Assembly (NCBI GenBank): GCA_963723965.1
Contig: CAVRSV010000001.1
Coordinates: 372,001-436,000, forward strand
From: JARRKC01 sp963723965
GTDB taxonomy: Bacteria > Acidobacteriota > UBA6911 > RPQK01 > JAPXNP01
Direction: 5' to 3'
Length of the DNA stretch: 64,000 nucleotides
Of the stretch, positions 6,938 through 15,812 are shown in pieces (positions within the stretch are counted from its first letter, which is position 1; each line of letters starts with the position of its first letter). The translations under genes and the position numbers were made by a program. A model generated the notes under the pieces. That model was not told the origin of the DNA and did not search any database. It saw only the letters and a program-made list of their open reading frames with translations.

Positions 6938-8811
6938 CGACCCGAAAACGGCTGATCCAGGACTGTCTGTGGATGTGCGCCCTGGCCGGAGCGGTAGCCG
7001 CCGGCTTTCGGCTCTGGTTTGGACTGGGGGCCACGACCGCCCTTTCCGATGCCTTCCCCTGGGGGTTGTGGAAGATCCTGAACATGGTCGCCGGAGTCGC
7101 GCTCTCGACGGGCGGTTTCACTCTCGGATTCCTGGTCTATGCGTTGGACAGGAAACGCTATGCACCGCTTCTAAAGTCGGCCATCCTGATTGCATTCCTG
7201 GGATATGGGTCGTCCTGCCTGGCCTTGCTCTTCGACATCGGCCTGCCTCAACGATTCTGGCATCCGATGGTGTTCTGGAACGAAACCTCTTTTCTCTTCG
7301 AGGTCTTCTGGTGCGTGCTGCTCTACTTCACGGTGACAGCCATCGAAGTGATGCCGATGCTGCTCGAGAGAATCGGATTTCGGCGGTTCCTGCCCTTCCT
7401 CCACAAGATCGCTTTCGTAGTGGTCTCCGTCGGAGTCTCCCTGTCGTGTCTGCATCACTCATCGCTCGGATCCCTCTTTCTGGTGACACCCCTGCGGCTG
7501 CACAGCCTCTGGTATTCACCGATACTGCCACTTGCGTTCATCCTCTCGGCGATGGCCGCAGGGCTGATGGTCGTGGTCCTGGCGCGCCTCTTCGCGGTCT
7601 GGACTCTCGAACCCGAGACACTCCAGGGTGTCGGCAAGGAAGTGGAACTCGTTCGTTTGGCGGGTCTTGCGAGGATCGCTGCCTGGATTCTCGGAGGCTA
7701 TCTGATCGTCAAGTTGGCAGATCTCCTAATCCGGGGAGAACACCAGGTCCTTGTGCACAGTCGCTTCGAGGCGGGACTCTTTCTCACGGAAACCTTCTTT
7801 CTGGCCGTGCTCCCGATCCTGCTTATCGTGCTAAGACGCGCTCGGCATTCCGCTGCCGGGCTCGCGATGGCATCGCTCTCCACCGTCATGGGTCTTGTGC
7901 TGAATCGTTTGAACGTGGGCATTTTCGGCTATTTCCACGACGCGGGGAGTGTCTACATCCCCTCTCTGATCGAATGGACGCTTTCCATCGGAGTGATTGC
8001 CGCCGCCGTTCTCGTCTTTCTCTACGCGGTCGAATACCTGCCGGTCTTCGAACGTTCGATCCGGACCGGGCGGCCCGTCGGTGTCCTGTCAAAGGAACGT
8101 TTCGTTGGAACGCTTCGGATTCCCTCGATCATCTGGCAGTTTGGCCTTCACCGGGTGACTCTGTTCGCGGTGCTCTGGCTCCCCTTGGTCTGGGTGGTGC
8201 TCTATCCTCCGTTTGCGGCTCGTCAGACGACGGCGGTTCGGCCCTCGCGTGGCCTCGACCCGCAGCGCTCATCGTTGCTGATCGATGGGAACCGAACCGG
8301 CCTGGCCGTCGAGTTTTCCCATGCCGAGCACCAAAAGCGCCTGGGGGGAGAGAGATCATGCCGGAATTGTCACCACATCTCCCTGCCGCACGATCACTCC
8401 ACGCCCTGCTCGCGCTGTCACCGGAGCATGATCGGGAGTTCGCGCCTCTTCGATCACTCGCAGCACATGCAGTTCGTCGCAGCAGAGGAAGGATTGGGGG
8501 GATTCCACCCTGGCAACCATTCCTGCGGCATCTGTCATCCTCCGCGGATGCCCAGACAGGCAGCCACGGCGAAACCATGCCTGGACTGCCACCGGGAGGA
8601 CATGGGTGCGCAGAGGCTCGAGACGAGCGGCCTCGGAGAGCCCCGCGGCTTCGCGCAGGCCATGCACGACACTTGCCTCGAGTGCCATCGGACGCACACG
8701 GAGAGACCGGAGCTGTCACGTTGCTCCCACTGCCACCGAGAGTTTGGTGCATCGGAAGCTGGAGAACCGTCCCTGCTTGCTCGGGTCACGAGGCGTGGGC
8801 CGGCGGGATGA
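6934..8811 (+). CDS. NrfD/HybB-type membrane subunit fused to a hexahaem cytochrome c
   Basis: A 625-aa protein; the ATG at 6934 overlaps the preceding stop (ATGA). Residues 1-400 contain about ten transmembrane helices of the NrfD/PsrC/HybB family (FPWGLWKILNMVAGVALSTGGF, VFWNETSFLFEVFW, LSCLHHSSLGSLF). A further helix (TLFAVLWLPLVWVVLY) leads into a C-terminal region, residues about 465-600, with six CxxCH motifs: CRNCHH, CSRCHR, CGICHP, CLDCHR, CLECHR and CSHCHR. This tail should lie in the periplasm. In Desulfovibrio Hmc the corresponding quinone-site protein (HmcC) and multihaem cytochrome (HmcA) are separate, so this is a fusion of the two roles. It is last in the operon. Family and haem count are read directly. 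Confidence 0.92.
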   Translation: MTTRKRLIQDCLWMCALAGAVAAGFRLWFGLGATTALSDAFPWGLWKILNMVAGVALSTGGFTLGFLVYALDRKRYAPLLKSAILIAFLGYGSSCLALLFDIGLPQRFWHPMVFWNETSFLFEVFWCVLLYFTVTAIEVMPMLLERIGFRRFLPFLHKIAFVVVSVGVSLSCLHHSSLGSLFLVTPLRLHSLWYSPILPLAFILSAMAAGLMVVVLARLFAVWTLEPETLQGVGKEVELVRLAGLARIAAWILGGYLIVKLADLLIRGEHQVLVHSRFEAGLFLTETFFLAVLPILLIVLRRARHSAAGLAMASLSTVMGLVLNRLNVGIFGYFHDAGSVYIPSLIEWTLSIGVIAAAVLVFLYAVEYLPVFERSIRTGRPVGVLSKERFVGTLRIPSIIWQFGLHRVTLFAVLWLPLVWVVLYPPFAARQTTAVRPSRGLDPQRSSLLIDGNRTGLAVEFSHAEHQKRLGGERSCRNCHHISLPHDHSTPCSRCHRSMIGSSRLFDHSQHMQFVAAEEGLGGFHPGNHSCGICHPPRMPRQAATAKPCLDCHREDMGAQRLETSGLGEPRGFAQAMHDTCLECHRTHTERPELSRCSHCHREFGASEAGEPSLLARVTRRGPAG

Positions 8812-8949
8812 TCCTTCCGCCCGGCACCGTGGATTTTCACCCCCTCGAGAAATATACTGCGGCCGTGCCTGTCGCCCTCTCCGACTTCTTCGGGAGGGCC
8901 GGCAGGGGACGCCTTACTCAGTTCGAGGGCTGGGCTTCAGGAGACATAC

Positions 8950-10104
8950 ATGACCAAGTCGACTCGCCGTGCTTTTCTTCGCAGAACCACTTTGGCCGCA
9001 ACGGTGGGCTCAGTGAGCACCTGGGTTGGTGGTCCAGAGGTCCGGGCGTCCGGCAGCAATCCGCTGCCGCGCTGGCGCGGCTTCAATCTGCTCGACTACT
9101 TCACGCCGGATCGGCCCCAGGGCGGCGGCTACGGCTCTACGGACGATGACTTTCGCTGGATGGTGGACTGGGGTTTCGACTTCGTTCGACTGCCCATGGC
9201 GTATCCACGGTACGTCCGGTTCGACCGGTCCAAGCCCATCACTCCTGCGGAAGTCCTCGACTTCGATGTCCAGGTGGTCGACGAGATTCAGTCGCTGGTC
9301 GAACGAGCCAACGGGCAGGGTCTGCATGTAAGCCTGAACCTCCACCGTGCGCCGGGCTACTGCGTCAACGCCGGCTTCCGGGAGCCCTACAACCTCTGGA
9401 GAGACGAAGCGGCCCAGGTGGCCTTCATCGCGCACTGGGCCATGTGGGCCAAGCGGTTCAAAGGAGTCTCCAAGGACAAGGTGAGCTTCGACCTCGTCAA
9501 CGAGCCGAGCATGCGCGAGGACATGAACGACCAGTACGCGAAGCGGAGTTCAGTCCCCGGAGCGATCTATCGCAAGGTCGCCAGGGAGACCGCCGAGGCA
9601 ATCTGGAAATACAATCCGGAACGGCTGGTCGTTGCCGACGGCAATGACGTCGGGTCGGCCATCATTCCTGAGATTACAGACCTGAAGATCGCTCAGAGCT
9701 GTCGAGGCTATTACCCCCACTATGTTTCCCACTATCGGGCTCCGTGGGTCTTCAAGGACCCGGACACGGCACCGCGCCCGGTCTGGCCGGGGACTATCGA
9801 CGGTCGAAAATTCGGCCGGCCCCAGCTCGAGGAGTTCTATGCCCCCTGGATCGGATTGGTTCAGCAGGGAGTGGGAGTGCACTGCGGCGAATGCGGCTGC
9901 TGGAAAGAGACTCCCCATGAAGTCTTCCTGGCATGGTTCGGGGATGTCCTCGACATCCTGACGGAGCACGGAATCGGCTACGCACTGTGGAATTTCCGCG
10001 GTGACTTCGGCATTCTCGACTCCGGCCGGAAGGACGTTGCCTACCAAGACTGGCACGGCCACAAGCTCGACCGTCCCTTGCTGAATCTGCTTCAGAATCA
10101 CTAA
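8950..10104 (+). CDS. Tat-exported glycoside hydrolase family 5 protein
   Basis: A 384-aa protein. The N-terminus STRRAFLRRTTLAATVG is a Tat signal (twin arginine), so it acts outside the cytoplasm. The body follows the GH5 barrel: RGFNLLDYF, FDFVRLPMAYPRY, LHVSLNLHRAPGY, the acid/base motif FDLVNEP (E185), HYVSHYRAPW and the nucleophile region HCGECGCW (E314). The usual motif is GEFG, so GECG is a small deviation. It resembles endoglucanase/cellulase members; the substrate cannot be read from sequence. It lies 138 bp after the Hmc-like operon and probably has its own promoter. Confidence 0.9.
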   Translation: MTKSTRRAFLRRTTLAATVGSVSTWVGGPEVRASGSNPLPRWRGFNLLDYFTPDRPQGGGYGSTDDDFRWMVDWGFDFVRLPMAYPRYVRFDRSKPITPAEVLDFDVQVVDEIQSLVERANGQGLHVSLNLHRAPGYCVNAGFREPYNLWRDEAAQVAFIAHWAMWAKRFKGVSKDKVSFDLVNEPSMREDMNDQYAKRSSVPGAIYRKVARETAEAIWKYNPERLVVADGNDVGSAIIPEITDLKIAQSCRGYYPHYVSHYRAPWVFKDPDTAPRPVWPGTIDGRKFGRPQLEEFYAPWIGLVQQGVGVHCGECGCWKETPHEVFLAWFGDVLDILTEHGIGYALWNFRGDFGILDSGRKDVAYQDWHGHKLDRPLLNLLQNH

Positions 10105-10204
10105 TTCCTCGAATGACGTAGGCGGCTGGTATCATCTCCGCAATCCGGCCGAGCCGCCAGGCTGCTTGTGCTGCGACTTTAGAGTCAGAGGGAGGGGCGT
10201 TCCA

Positions 10205-10483
10205 GTGAGAAATGAAGACATCTTTGGGCTGATCGGGGGAGTCTTTGGCTGCAGCATCATTCTGATCATCCTCGCGTTTGCGCTGTTCATTTGGTGGAGG
10301 ATTTTCGACAAAGCCGGGTATGGTGGGGCCTTCGGGCTGCTGATGATCGTGCCCATCGCCAACCTCGTCATGCTGTGCGTACTGGCCTTCGGCCGATGGC
10401 CCGTTCTCCAGGAGTTGGAGACACTCCGCGCCCAGCGCTATGACCCGAATCGGGGAAGCGTTCCGCCTCCGCCGGTCGGCTAG
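10205..10483 (+). CDS. Small two-helix membrane protein
   Basis: A 92-aa protein starting at GTG, with AGGGAGGGG about 8 bp upstream. It has two hydrophobic helices: FGLIGGVFGCSIILIILAFAL and GGAFGLLMIVPIANLVMLCVLAF. The segment WWRIFDKAGYGGAFGLL...PIANL resembles small DUF805/DUF5684-type proteins that often carry W-x-KAG-x-GW-x-L-x-P-I-N. The C-terminus is short and proline-rich. The function is unknown. It converges with the methyltransferase gene. Confidence 0.65.
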   Translation: MRNEDIFGLIGGVFGCSIILIILAFALFIWWRIFDKAGYGGAFGLLMIVPIANLVMLCVLAFGRWPVLQELETLRAQRYDPNRGSVPPPPVG

Positions 10484-10519
10484 CCCGCTTGCGGTTCCTT
10501 CCGCCTGCAGAGCCGTTCA

Positions 10520-11167
10520 CTAACCGTAGATGCGTAGGTAGGCGTCTTCGATGAGATCGTCCTTTTCCAGAACGACCTGGAGGTCGGCCTCGCTCATCCA
10601 GCGATCGAGTTCCGAGCGTACGATCTTCCTGTGATGCATCGGGGAGTCCTGGTTGAATTCGATCACGGCGATCCTCCCCCCGGGCTTCAGGTGGGCGGCC
10701 AAACTCTGAACGTAGCCCTCGGGGTCCGGAATATGGTGCAGCGTCAGGCAGACGAAGACCAGATCGACGCTCTCCGGCAGGGTCGCGGCATCGCGGGGAG
10801 TCTGCACGATGTGCACGTTGGGTGACTCGTCGACGGGGAACCGCCGTCGCAGATGCGCCACCATTTCCGGGTTGGCATCGGCCGCCAGGACGCGCCCGGA
10901 CGGCCCGACCCGCTCTGCGAACCGCCCCGTAAACAGGCCACTGCCGGCTCCGACATCGGCTACCGATGATCCCGGCTCGATCTCGAGCAGACGAACGACG
11001 TCATCGACCCGCAGGCGGCGCAGCCGCTCGTCCGACTCGAGGCGGCGGAGGAAGAACCGGGCCGTGATCCAGTCGCGATAGTACCAGGCCAGGGCCGAGC
11101 CGATCGCCAGCGGCAGTCCCACCCAGAGCATTCGCTTCAGAGCACGCTTCGTGTCAGCCTCCTGCAT
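10520..11167 (-). CDS. Membrane-anchored class I SAM-dependent methyltransferase
   Basis: A 215-aa protein. After a short N-terminal hydrophobic helix (LWVGLPLAIGSALAWYY) comes a UbiE/Methyltransf_11-like Rossmann domain: SSVADVGAGSGLFTGRFAERVG (SAM motif I), VLAADANPEM (motif II), DLVFVCLTLHHIPDPEGYV (motif IV) and LKPGGRIAVIEF (post-motif). The substrate is unknown. The same lipid-type or arsenite-type fold is used for many small molecules. It is followed by a 250-bp intergenic stretch with no recognised element and then a divergent secreted-protein gene. Confidence 0.88.
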   Translation of the reverse strand: MQEADTKRALKRMLWVGLPLAIGSALAWYYRDWITARFFLRRLESDERLRRLRVDDVVRLLEIEPGSSVADVGAGSGLFTGRFAERVGPSGRVLAADANPEMVAHLRRRFPVDESPNVHIVQTPRDAATLPESVDLVFVCLTLHHIPDPEGYVQSLAAHLKPGGRIAVIEFNQDSPMHHRKIVRSELDRWMSEADLQVVLEKDDLIEDAYLRIYG

Positions 11168-11417
11168 TCGTTTCCTCCAGTCTTTCGCAGGATCGCAAGT
11201 CTGTCCCTGATTACAGATACTATCCGAGGTGACCTCCTCACGGGGAGAGCGGGGTGGGATATGCAGCCTGCTCGTTTCATGGCGGCGGCATCCTCTTCCG
11301 AGTGTCGGACAGGATGAGAGGATTCAAGAGCAGTGCTTGTTCATCTTGGACCTACCCGAGTGAGCGTCAAAGTGGGGGTTCTGACATCTGTGGTACAGTC
11401 GACGCTGGCTGATTGGG

Positions 11418-12460
11418 ATGCGCAATGTACTGGTGATTCTCTGTTTTCTGGCCGCGGCGGTAGAAGTGGTCCGGGCCGGAACGCTGCAGATCGATTTCAG
11501 GGACACTGACGGTCGCCCGGTCGAAATCTCGAAGGCCGCATTGCTGCTGAAAGGCTGGGGATTTGCCGCAAGCGCCGACATCTCGACTTCAGGAGACTCG
11601 CTGGCGATTCCGACCGACTTCGAGTGGGTGCAGGCCCGGTTTCCGGAGTTTGATCTCCCGCCGACGCGTCACGTTCAATTTCGCCTTCTGTTTGAAGCCC
11701 GGGGTTCTGCGGCACTGCAGTCGCAGGACTTCTTCTGGCCGGGCTCGGTCGATGCTGAAACCGGCTTGCGACGGGTCGTCGTCGTCCGATTTCCGGACGG
11801 TCAGGACCTCGAAATGGCGATGGAGGGGGACACTGCTGCGGATGTTCGATTTCGCCGGGCAGGAACCAGGGGCATCCGGGTCATCGATGAGCGGGGCAGC
11901 CCTGTCTCGGGTGTGACGGTGAAGGTCTACCGGTTCTGGTCTGACGAGAACCACTGCGGTCGCCTGAGCGGGGGTGAATTGCTCGTCGAATCGCCGAGCG
12001 GCGCCGACGGATTCGTGCGCATCCCGGACGGCGACTTCGAGTACGCCATACTGGTCCCGGACTGGAGAGATTTCCTGCTCGTGGAGCACAACTGCTGCGA
12101 CTACGCAGGATGGGTGACCTTTCTGGATCGGGAGACGACGGACATCGTCGTGCATCGCTTTGAAGTGCACCCCCTGAGAATGCAGATCCTCGAGGACGGC
12201 CATCCGGCATGCAGGAATGAGTCTGTGGGGCATTCGCCGCTACTGCACGGCGGGACCTGCGGAGCGTGTTACGGAGTCGTCTGCCGCATCGGATCGAACG
12301 GGACGAATCGACATCAAGGACTTCAGGCCCGAAACCGTCAGGGAACTGATGATTTTGAAGTCGAACGACAATGGCCCGCGGGGGGAGAACATCCTGTGGA
12401 AAGCGCGATCCGACCGGCTTCTCGGTCCGCTCCACGGAAAGTGTCGAACTGCCGGAATAG
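11418..12460 (+). pseudogene. Secreted carboxypeptidase-regulatory-like protein, two frameshifts
   Basis: It begins with an intact signal peptide (MRNVLVILCFLAAAVEVVRAG) and runs in one frame to about 12265. The part GIRVIDERGSPVSGVTVKVYRF is a carboxypeptidase-regulatory/Ig-like motif. The frame then jumps: SDRTGRIDIKDFRPETVREL is read one frame over (about 12270-12400), and GFSVRSTESVELPE followed by TAG (12458-12460) is read in the third frame. Read straight through, the first frame is open to 12818, but its residues after about 12265 look unnatural. No specific function is recognised. Either two sequencing indels or real decay explains this; the adjacent gene shows the same problem. Confidence 0.6.
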
Positions 12461-12510
12461 GGCTGAACCGGTCTGTTCGTTGAGGGGGAGCTTCGAGGCG
12501 GACACCGCTG

Positions 12511-13116
12511 ATGCGTCTATGGAGACTGCAACTTTTGGCGATGGTGTGCGGCGTGCAGCACGGGGCCCGCGGCCGAGGAAGTGGATGCCGTGGGCCGCTG
12601 CCGCTGGGCACATTCATTCGGACGCTGATTCCAGCGAACCGGAGTGCGCTGGACGGATCTCGAGATCCCGGCCTCTGGGGATCTATCCGGCTGAGACGAG
12701 GCTTTCCCGGCACTGGCGCTTCCGGGTCAAGGGAGACCGTATGACGGCTACCTTCTCAATGCCGGAGAGACCGGCGGTCAGAGCCAGCTATATGTGGACA
12801 GCAATCGGACGCCGCTGACCATCGGTGGATACGAACTGCCGCCCATCCCTCTCGATGCCGACCTCGACATCCTCAACGACCTGCACCGCTGGAATGTTGG
12901 AATCACGGGAGGCGCCGGGGCCGCCTACCTGATCAAGTCGCGGCATGAAGTCTACTTCGACGTGCGGGGCGAGTACGGTCTCAGAAGCTCTCCGAGAAGA
13001 CGGACTCCGAGTTGAACGGTTCGGATCACACCGGCGCCGTGGCCTTCCTGTTCGGCTACATGTACCGCCGGGTCGTTAAGTCGGCGCGCCCCGTCCCGCG
13101 CCGCCGGTTGTCTTGA
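12511..13116 (+). pseudogene. Degraded outer-membrane beta-barrel protein
   Basis: The sequence starts with a signal-like MRLWRLQLLAMVCGV and then changes frame several times, with in-frame stops. Recognisable stretches are GVRWTDLEIPASGDLSG (about 12641), RPYDGYLLNAGETGGQSQLY and WNVGITGGAGAAYLIKSRH (12731-12940), and GAVAFLFGYMYRR near 13050. Alternating hydrophobic/polar strands and the final strand pattern suggest a small outer-membrane barrel. It overlaps the 3' end of the convergent DUF5666-like gene by about 165 bp. At least three indels are needed to rebuild a protein. The identity is tentative. Confidence 0.5.
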
Positions 13117-14889
13117 GAGTTCGACGGGGCCTCCGTCCGGGACCCCGTCGAGGAAATGGACAGCCGCGCCGTCGGGCGATCCGTGCTCGTCTTCGCCGGC
13201 GTGGACTACCTGCACCGAAATATCGAGATCGGCGTGACCGCCGCCCAGCTCCCGGGGCAGGGCCGCCCGCAACTTGACACGGCCCGTCCGGCCGGACGAT
13301 CGGAAGGCCACCTCCACGGTCTGAGAGCCCGCGGGGATGAGTGCCTGAGCCTCCATTTCGCTGAGAACCGTGCGGTCGCCCGAGACCGGCGTGATGATGA
13401 TGGGGACGTCCGCCTCCGCGGTCCGGCTCAGCCGGAGACTCACCGTGAAATCGGTTTCCGGGGCGACGTCGACCTTCTTGGTGCTCCAATCGACCTTCAG
13501 GGGTGCCTGCGGGTTCGATCTCAGGTCGATGTCCAGTTCGGCAGTGCCGCTCCCCATTCCTTCCGGAAGAGTCGCGACGAGTTTCCCCGATCCCGTCTGT
13601 GCCCCGAAGAGCAGATCGATGCGCACTTCCTTCTCTCCCTGCAGGATCGTGGCGGTGGGCGGGTACTGGAGATTGAGGTCTGCCGAGGGTCCGATGAGAT
13701 CGAGAGCGACGGTGAGGTCCTGGTCCGCCCTTCCGTACTTGAACATGAGTCGCGCTGAGACATGCCCGTCGGGAGCCGCGCGGATGACCGACGGCGTCCA
13801 TTGGATCTCCGTCGGCTGCTCCCCAGAGCCCTCTCCGACTTCGACCCTCAGATTTCGTGAAAACCCGCCGAAGGCGTCGCCCGCGGAGACGGTTACCGCC
13901 GTGCGGCCGTCGGCCTCGCCGGATGTGACCTGGAAGGCGGCGCTCAGAACGCCGGCCGGGATCGTGAGCGACTCCGGGGAGACTGAAGCGACGGCCGGAT
14001 CTGCGGAGCTCAGCTGGAGCACCAGGTCGCTGTCCAGCGACTGTCTGAGCAGGACGGTGATCTCTCGGGTCTCCGAGTAACCCATCTCCACTTCGTCTGG
14101 AGAGAGTTCGAAGAGACCCACGACGCGGATGCGCAGAGCATTTACGGACAGGTCGGGCGCCAGCTGGCCGATGACTCGGACGTAGAGACCTGCGAGAGGG
14201 TCTCCGACCATGACGGTTTCGGGAAGGATGTTGACGAGCGCCTGCGTCCCCCCTCCAATGTCCAGGATGAACTGTGTTTCGGAGCGGACCTCGTAGATGA
14301 CTCCTTCCAGACTGATCCGGGCAAACCGATCGTTCGGAAGGATCTGCACCCGCGTCGCCAGCAATCCGTTCTCGGTATAGACGCCGTCGACCTTGATGAG
14401 AAGGCTGAGCGGGCCCTCAGAGGCCAGCCGCAGTTCCAGGTCGTCGAGGGAGAGGGGATCCCGCTCTTCGTCACGGAAGCGGGTGTTGCCGTCCGTGAGA
14501 ATCGTCAATCCCTGCACGCTCAGCGAGGAATCCACCTCGTCTATGTCTTCGAGATAGCCTTTGATCGAGAATCCTTCGCCGGCCTCCTGCAGCTGAATTT
14601 CCAGGGCCAGAAAGCCCCCCGGAGTGAAGACGGCTTCGACCTCGACCGTATCCAGGACCTGGATCTCGTCGATGGTGATGGGGTTTCCGTCCGCGTCTTT
14701 CAACTCGGTCACCGTCGTCACCGCCACATCCAGTACGACCGTCGGTGTGACCTCGACCTTCAGGGTCGTGTTGAGAGAGTCGACAGGGTTCTTCTCCGTG
14801 ACGGTCGCATAGAACTCGAGGGGTGCTCCCCAGGCGTTCGTCAGTAATACGAAAAAAAGGAAGCAGAACGAAAAGGCAAGACGTTTCAT
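12952..14889 (-). CDS. Large secreted protein with DUF5666-like and Ig-like repeats
   Basis: 645 aa from MKRLAFSF, a signal peptide ending near ANAWGA. Residues 20-270 hold repeated DUF5666-type small barrels (FYATVTEKN, VLDTVEVEAVFTPGGFLALEI, FSIKGYLEDID, LSVQGLTILTDGNTRF). Residues 280-600 hold several Ig/adhesion-like modules with repeated phrases such as SVSPESLTIPAGVLSAAFQV and AQALIPAGSQTVEVAFRSSG. After about residue 590 the composition changes (EDEHGSPDGAAVHFLDG...), and that tail runs antisense through the convergent barrel gene, so the true C-terminus may lie near 13100. It is probably a surface or secreted structural protein. No enzyme motif is seen. Confidence 0.72.
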   Translation of the reverse strand: MKRLAFSFCFLFFVLLTNAWGAPLEFYATVTEKNPVDSLNTTLKVEVTPTVVLDVAVTTVTELKDADGNPITIDEIQVLDTVEVEAVFTPGGFLALEIQLQEAGEGFSIKGYLEDIDEVDSSLSVQGLTILTDGNTRFRDEERDPLSLDDLELRLASEGPLSLLIKVDGVYTENGLLATRVQILPNDRFARISLEGVIYEVRSETQFILDIGGGTQALVNILPETVMVGDPLAGLYVRVIGQLAPDLSVNALRIRVVGLFELSPDEVEMGYSETREITVLLRQSLDSDLVLQLSSADPAVASVSPESLTIPAGVLSAAFQVTSGEADGRTAVTVSAGDAFGGFSRNLRVEVGEGSGEQPTEIQWTPSVIRAAPDGHVSARLMFKYGRADQDLTVALDLIGPSADLNLQYPPTATILQGEKEVRIDLLFGAQTGSGKLVATLPEGMGSGTAELDIDLRSNPQAPLKVDWSTKKVDVAPETDFTVSLRLSRTAEADVPIIITPVSGDRTVLSEMEAQALIPAGSQTVEVAFRSSGRTGRVKLRAALPRELGGGHADLDISVQVVHAGEDEHGSPDGAAVHFLDGVPDGGPVELSRQPAARDGARRLNDPAVHVAEQEGHGAGVIRTVQLGVRLLGELLRPYSPRTSK

Positions 14890-15187
14890 CGCGGAGCCTC
14901 CAGTGCACCCGGTCGTTCGCCGGACGCTTCGTCGCCGCACGGATCCTCCCCCCGCGCCTCGTCAAGGCTCACCCAGTGCGAAACCCGTTTGCGCAAGTGA
15001 GCGTTCCCTCCGGGTCCCCTCCTCGAGCGTCGTGGAGGTCGCCTGACCCGATCATCGGGACACCCGCGCCTTCAATGTGACGTCAATAGTCGACGCCGAG
15101 TTTATGAACCACACTCGGCAGTATTGGTGAGGACGATCACAGAGCTCGGCCTCTTCCTCGTCTTTGCCGGTCTCGCCGAACCAGTAC

Positions 15188-15646
15188 TCAGGAGCTCGGA
15201 GGGGTCTCCGGCCTGCGGACGCTCCCGGTCTTTCCGCCGACCCGATGCAGAAGCAGCGAGGGAATGACGACCAGGAGAATCATTCCCGCCGTCGCGGTGC
15301 CCTGGAACGTGTGCAGGGCCGCTATGCGAAGTGACACCGCGCCGCACAGGACCACGACTGCCAGAAGGACGGCCCACCACGCCCAGCCCGCGCCCTGGCG
15401 ATAGGGGGCCAGTGCGATGAACAGGAGCAGGACGCCGAAACCGAGGCCGAAAGCGGCTGCCGTACCGCGTCGACCGCGCAGGGCCGTCGCTGCTTCCGGG
15501 GTGATGTTCAGGTCCTGCAGCGAAGTGGAGCCGGTGATCACGTCACTGGACGCGGCGCCGAAATAGGCGATGGTGAGAGAGCTCAAACCGCCGAGTATGA
15601 GCAGGACGGCGACGATGGCAAGCAAAACCCAACTGACCGTTCTCAT
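15188..15646 (-). CDS. Four-helix membrane protein of unknown function
   Basis: 152 aa from MRTVSW; GGAGGAG sits just upstream and decides this start over the ATG five codons earlier. Four hydrophobic segments are seen: VLLAIVAVLLILGGLSSL, AAFGLGFGVLLLFIALA, WWAVLLAVVVLCGAVSL and ATAGMILLVVIPSLLL. No family is recognised. The arrangement resembles small DUF4345-type membrane proteins, but the match is not strong. Confidence 0.6.
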   Translation of the reverse strand: MRTVSWVLLAIVAVLLILGGLSSLTIAYFGAASSDVITGSTSLQDLNITPEAATALRGRRGTAAAFGLGFGVLLLFIALAPYRQGAGWAWWAVLLAVVVLCGAVSLRIAALHTFQGTATAGMILLVVIPSLLLHRVGGKTGSVRRPETPPSS

Positions 15647-15812
15647 AGCGGACTCCTCCATTCCGGGATGGGACGCAGTGTGTCTGGATTATGGCCCCAG
15701 ATCCGCCGATAGGCAACTTGCCAATAGCCAGTGCGAAATGTCGTATAGTGAATCTCAAGGCGAGGACGAGCCGTTCGCAGGATCACGAGCTGTCGAATTG
15801 CGAGGTTTACAC

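Noticed and set aside
8129..8752. Antisense open frame inside the cytochrome region
   Set aside because: It is a shadow of the haem-domain coding strand in high-GC DNA, low complexity and Arg-rich.
15718..15749. TTGCCA ... TATAGT as a sigma-70 promoter for the lipoprotein
   Set aside because: The spacer is 20 nt, too long for a confident call.
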